From Candidatus Shapirobacteria bacterium (GTDB taxonomy: Bacteria; Patescibacteriota; Microgenomatia; UBA12405): a stretch of 8,285 bases of DNA. The translations under genes and the position numbers were made by a program. This document shows positions 5,899 to 8,285 of this stretch, piece by piece. The DNA lies in assembly GCA_009885205.1 (NCBI GenBank), contig VFLE01000173.1:1-8285 (forward strand), written 5' to 3'. Positions within the stretch are counted from its first letter, which is position 1. Every line of letters starts with the position of its first letter. Below the pieces are notes generated by a model. It did not search any database. It had not been told where the DNA came from and saw only the letters and a program-made list of their open reading frames with translations.

Positions 5899-6861
5899 TT
5901 ATTCTTTCCCTCCGAATTCTCTTCTTAGATGAAAACAAAAATAAGTAAGCATTGCGTCGGTGTTTATTTCAGAATTATGAATAATGTTTTCCGCAATTAT
6001 TAAAAACTGTGGGGTGATGTATCGTGCATGGTTGCGTAGAATATGATTGAAATAGCATTGTATAATGTGTTTTTTATCCATATTGTATTGTATGCTAATT
6101 TTATGAATAAATTGGACGACACCGGAGACGACGTCTTTTCCCAATATGCAATTATGCATGGCATCTAGTATGTCATTATTCATTATATTTTTATTCCAGT
6201 CATCGACGTGAAAATTTTGATTTAACTGTATAAAATTTATCATGCTGCGAATATCCGATTTATACATAGATTGAATAATATTGATGGTTTTTTCCGTGAT
6301 TTTTATATTTTCATTTTCCGCTATCTTTTTAACGAATTGATATATATCCTTGGTCGGAAGTTGATTAAATCGAATGCATATAAATTCGTTTTGAAGCGAA
6401 CTGTCGATTTTGCTTATGTAATTACATATAAGACAATATCTTACGTTGTTGGAAGACGTTTGTAGCAAATGTTTTAATGCTTGTTGTGCGTTTTTGGTCA
6501 TATAATCGACCTCGTCCAAGACAACAAATTTAAGCCCTGTTTCAAATAAATTAAGAGATTTTACAAAAGAATGGAGTTGATTGCGTATAATGTCGATTCC
6601 TCTTTCGTCGGATGCGTTTAAATGGATAATGTTGCTTTTGTTGGGGCGACTATGTGCGGTTTGAAATTCGTTGATTAAATTAATTATACTGGTGGTTTTT
6701 CCGGTTCCCGGTGGGCCATAAAAAAGCAGATTGGGGAAATGTTTTTTTTCGATAATATTTTTGAATAATTTTCGGTTGATTGGATCCAAGACAATATCAT
6801 CAAAATGAGAGGGTCGATATTTTTCTATCCACGGTATTGATTCGACTTGTCGAATTGACAT
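5899..6861 (-). CDS. Replication factor C small subunit (clamp-loader AAA+ ATPase)
   Basis: From the ATG at 6861 the protein has 320 residues, the usual size for RFC2-5. It opens with IPWIEKYRPSHFDDIV, the RFC signature. Walker A GPPGTGKT is at 49-56, LNASDERGID at about 81-90, Walker B VVLDEVD at 113-119 and the sensor 1 Asn at 147. The sensor 2 segment DIRSMINFIQ (203-212) is followed by the C-terminal collar helices. RFC loads PCNA onto primed DNA using ATP. The usual Ser-Arg-Cys motif that supplies the arginine finger to the neighbouring subunit is replaced by Asn-Glu-Phe (158-160). An in-frame ATG at 6933 would add 24 residues (METHRTRKRF...). I prefer 6861, because the extension is unlike the family, a TATA-rich stretch precedes 6861 and CGCCTAAAAGA begins 41 nt before it. 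Other RFC subunits are outside the window. Confidence 0.93.
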   Translation of the reverse strand: MSIRQVESIPWIEKYRPSHFDDIVLDPINRKLFKNIIEKKHFPNLLFYGPPGTGKTTSIINLINEFQTAHSRPNKSNIIHLNASDERGIDIIRNQLHSFVKSLNLFETGLKFVVLDEVDYMTKNAQQALKHLLQTSSNNVRYCLICNYISKIDSSLQNEFICIRFNQLPTKDIYQFVKKIAENENIKITEKTINIIQSMYKSDIRSMINFIQLNQNFHVDDWNKNIMNNDILDAMHNCILGKDVVSGVVQFIHKISIQYNMDKKHIIQCYFNHILRNHARYITPQFLIIAENIIHNSEINTDAMLTYFCFHLRREFGGKE

Positions 6862-6891
6862 TATATAGAGTAATACAAAAATATTTATATG

Positions 6892-6902
6892 TCTTTTAGG
6901 CG
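6892..6902 (-). promoter_or_regulatory. CGCCTAAAAGA element at -41 of RFC
   Basis: Read on the minus strand, CGCCTAAAAGA starts at 6902, 41 nt before the ATG at 6861. It is followed by CATATAAATATTTTTGTATT, a TATA-type stretch. It matches the element before the 3961 gene in both sequence and distance. It lies inside the N-terminal extension that a start at 6933 would imply, which argues against that start. Confidence 0.45.
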
Positions 6903-6940
6903 GAAACCTTTTGCGCGTCCGATGAGTTTCCATAATATCT

Positions 6941-7023
6941 TGTACACCGATGAAGATTTACACCCTTGCACCTTTACACCAAAGGTGTAAATGAGAAAAG
7001 GTGTAATTGAGAAAAGGTGTAAA
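6941..7023. repeat. Symmetric array of six GGTGTAAA octamers on a 16-base pitch
   Basis: Minus-oriented copies are at 6941-6948 (TGTACACC), 6957-6964 and 6973-6980 (both TTTACACC). Plus-oriented copies are at 6984-6991 (GGTGTAAA), 7000-7007 (GGTGTAAT) and 7016-7023 (GGTGTAAA). Consecutive copies on each side start exactly 16 bases apart, and the two halves mirror each other about base 6982. The spacers on the right arm are also alike: units 6984-6999 and 7000-7015 match at 15 of 16 bases. The central pair can form a hairpin (CACCTTT/AAAGGTG). The array lies between the divergent RFC and thymidine kinase genes. This suggests cooperative binding of a dimeric or helically phased DNA-binding protein as operator, enhancer or origin; the role is inference. 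Confidence 0.85.
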
Positions 7024-7028
7024 ATTGA
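7021..7028 (+). promoter_or_regulatory. AAAATTGA early-promoter octamer, thymidine kinase
   Basis: AAAATTGA begins 43 nt before the ATG at 7064 and is identical to the Mimivirus early-promoter core. It overlaps the end of the last octamer of the array (GGTGTAAAATTGA), so a protein bound to that octamer would contact or block the promoter element. A TATA-type stretch (TTTTTATATTATAGTATAA) lies between it and the ATG. Confidence 0.65.
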
Positions 7029-7063
7029 TTAAACCGAATTTTTATATTATAGTATAATAAAAA

Positions 7064-7678
7064 ATGAACATTACAGAAGGATATTTGGAAATTATTGTGG
7101 GTCCCATGTTTTCCGGAAAAACGACTCACATTATACAATTGTATAAAAAAATGAGTGCCGAAGGCAAAAAAGTCAGTGTAATAAATTATTTGGATGATAC
7201 AATATATCATGCATCTATGTTATCAACTCACGATAAGGTTATGATCCCTTGCATTCAGACCAAAAATATAAGAGACGTATGGGATACCAATCTGGATTTA
7301 ACTTCTTCGTGGTCAATGACCGATAAAGAGATGAATACCGCCCCAGAGGGGTTCAGCGGTTTAAAATCGGCGGATATTATTTTAATAAATGAGGGGCAGT
7401 TTTTCCAAGATTTACAGGAATGCGTTTTGGAAATGGTGAATGTTTATAAAAAACACGTTTCGATTTGTGGCCTAGATGGAGATTTTCAGCAACAAAAATT
7501 CGGTCAACTTTTAGATCTTATTCCGCACTGTAATCGTATAGAAAAACTGACTACCTATTGCTCGGTATGCAAAACCGGCGTCGCCATTTTTTCAAAACGC
7601 CTTTCTCCGGAAAAAGAACAGCTGGTAATCGGTTCGGAAAACTATATACCCGTTTGTAGAAAATGTCGCGCTTTGTAA
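7064..7678 (+). CDS. Thymidine kinase, type II (TK1/poxvirus family)
   Basis: This 204-residue protein has the compact TK1 layout. The P-loop GPMFSGKTT is at 13-21, the INEGQFF segment at 108-114 carries the catalytic base Glu110, and GLDGDFQ is at 136-142. The zinc-binding cysteine pairs Cys166/Cys169 and Cys198/Cys201 bracket the thymidine-binding lasso, which ends in ENYIPVCRKC. It phosphorylates thymidine to dTMP with ATP, feeding dTTP synthesis for viral DNA replication, presumably in the host cytoplasm or a virus factory. The usual IDEGQF aspartate, a magnesium ligand, is Asn109 here, a conservative change. Length and all core motifs suggest a working enzyme. An exact AAAATTGA element overlapping the octamer array points to early expression. 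It is divergent from the RFC gene. Confidence 0.96.
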   Translation: MNITEGYLEIIVGPMFSGKTTHIIQLYKKMSAEGKKVSVINYLDDTIYHASMLSTHDKVMIPCIQTKNIRDVWDTNLDLTSSWSMTDKEMNTAPEGFSGLKSADIILINEGQFFQDLQECVLEMVNVYKKHVSICGLDGDFQQQKFGQLLDLIPHCNRIEKLTTYCSVCKTGVAIFSKRLSPEKEQLVIGSENYIPVCRKCRAL

Positions 7679-7711
7679 ATATATCTATCATATTGAATAA
7701 GAAAGAGAAAG

Positions 7712-7726
7712 AGGGGGGATCTCCCT
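7712..7726 (+). terminator. Short G/C inverted repeat downstream of thymidine kinase
   Basis: AGGG (7712-7715) and CCCT (7723-7726) can pair around GGGATCT; an alternative pairing is GGGA/TCCC around TC. It begins 34 bases after the TAA. The sequence AGGGGGGATCTCCCTA resembles AGGGGGATACAGCCCTA at 2460-2476, after the GIY-YIG gene, so the two may share a 3'-end signal. The stem is short. Confidence 0.3.
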
Positions 7727-7729
7727 AAA

Positions 7730-7776
7730 ACTTTATATAAAGTACTTAAAAACGATTGACTACTTTTTGTATTTAT
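7730..7776 (+). promoter_or_regulatory. Promoter region of the AT-hook gene, with a 14-bp palindrome
   Basis: ACTTTATATAAAGT (7730-7743) is a perfect palindrome. Its right half gives TATAAAGTA starting at 7736, exactly 41 nt before the ATG at 7777, matching TTTAAAGTA at -41 of the 3848 minus-strand gene. The rest up to the ATG is A/T-rich with no other feature I can identify. Confidence 0.4.
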
Positions 7777-8285
7777 ATGGAGACTACAAAAAAAACGGGT
7801 GGGCGCAAAAAAAAGGCGGGCGAAAATATTATCCCCGTTATAATCGACGAACCGGCACCAGAAAATATCAATGTGGTTATAGAAAACGATTCCACTAAAA
7901 AACGTGGAAGAAAACCGAAAGGGGGGAAACTTGTATCTAAAAATTCCGAAAAGGAAAATTCAACCACCCCCGTGGTAAATGTAATTTTACATTTGAAATG
8001 CTCTCTGAAAGATTTGGACGACTACAACACAAATATGAACAAATTGGTAACAAATCCATTGAATTATAACCCGGATGTTCCTCCGGAAATTATGACGTAT
8101 CATCCAAACGATCAGACGTCTGTTTTTTCTGCATATGAAAATTCATCAAAGCCGGGCGAAATAAACGACTATGCTTATTTGGATTTAATAAATAATAAGA
8201 AGAATGCGTCAAACGTCCAGCTATGTAGTAAATGCGAAGGCGCGGTTGAGCCTTCGGATAAACGTGAAGACGACGACGACGACAA
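7777..8285 (+). CDS. AT-hook protein, N-terminal part (truncated by window edge)
   Basis: The frame is open from the ATG at 7777 to the window end, giving 169 codons. The N-terminus is basic and low-complexity (METTKKTGGRKKK). KKRGRKPKGGK (41-51) is a good AT-hook, the short motif that lies in the minor groove of A/T-rich DNA. VVNVILHLKCSLKDL (66-80) is the first ordered-looking segment. LCSKC (149-153) is a CxxC that may be half of a zinc site, and a run of five Asp closes the window. The AT-hook followed by a 'NvILHLKCSLKDL' strand recalls proteins I have seen in algal Mimivirus relatives, where the C-terminal part carries a cysteine-rich domain; this is memory and the region is outside the window. 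A DNA-binding or transcription role is inference. Confidence 0.85.
   Translation, partial: METTKKTGGRKKKAGENIIPVIIDEPAPENINVVIENDSTKKRGRKPKGGKLVSKNSEKENSTTPVVNVILHLKCSLKDLDDYNTNMNKLVTNPLNYNPDVPPEIMTYHPNDQTSVFSAYENSSKPGEINDYAYLDLINNKKNASNVQLCSKCEGAVEPSDKREDDDDD
8269..8283 (+). repeat. (GAC)5 run encoding poly-Asp at the window edge
   Basis: Five GAC triplets encode Asp-Asp-Asp-Asp-Asp in the AT-hook protein frame. The run may continue beyond the window, so its full length is unknown. Confidence 0.7.

Noticed and set aside
6862..6933. N-terminal 24-residue extension of the RFC subunit from an ATG at 6933
   Set aside because: The added residues are unlike the family, the segment contains the CGCCTAAAAGA element and TATA-type DNA, and the ATG at 6861 stands at the preferred distance. 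It cannot be excluded without 5'-end data.
7773..7967. Minus-strand ORF antisense to the AT-hook gene
   Set aside because: It is the complement of Lys/Arg/Gly-rich codons, giving Phe/Ser/Pro-rich sequence with no sign of a domain.

Overview
The window looks like a piece of a large nucleocytoplasmic DNA virus genome, most likely a member of Imitervirales (a Mimivirus relative, possibly of the algal Mesomimiviridae type). Four things support this. Genes are tightly packed on both strands with gaps of about 16-210 bases and no visible introns. The sequence is AT-rich. The gene set combines eukaryote-like replication and transcription proteins (RFC small subunit, a TBP-like protein, type II thymidine kinase, an SLX1-like GIY-YIG nuclease) with several small proteins that look typical of giant viruses. 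The Mimivirus early-promoter octamer AAAATTGA stands 43 and 45 nt upstream of two start codons. The exact lineage is an inference that only a database search could settle.

Layout from left to right: the C-terminal part of a zinc-finger-less DnaJ/Hsp40 (1-624, +); a 207-base gap holding a possible 55-codon ORF on the minus strand (704-871); a multi-pass membrane protein (832-1710, +); a small basic giant-virus protein (1702-2028, -) that overlaps the membrane gene tail to tail; an SLX1-like GIY-YIG nuclease (2045-2455, +) sharing a 16-base divergent promoter with it; GDP-L-fucose synthase (2477-3412, -); a small unknown protein (3522-3848, -); an unknown helical protein (3961-4680, +) overlapping tail to tail with a TBP-like factor (4661-5839, -); an RFC small subunit (5899-6861, -); thymidine kinase (7064-7678, +); and the start of an AT-hook protein that runs off the right edge (7777-8285, +).

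Functionally this is a mixed core segment. Thymidine kinase supplies dTTP, RFC loads the sliding clamp, the GIY-YIG nuclease probably cuts branched DNA, and the TBP-like protein and possibly the AT-hook protein act in transcription. GDP-L-fucose synthase points to virus-encoded glycosylation, and DnaJ to chaperoning.

The most striking structure that the genes do not explain is between RFC and thymidine kinase. Six copies of GGTGTAAA, three in each orientation, sit on an exact 16-base pitch and are symmetric about base 6982. A seventh copy stands upstream of the fucose synthase gene. Several genes also carry short shared motifs at a near-fixed distance of about 41-48 nt before the ATG, which suggests distinct promoter classes and helps choose start codons. 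Short inverted repeats at gene ends resemble the 3'-end hairpins known from Mimivirus transcripts.
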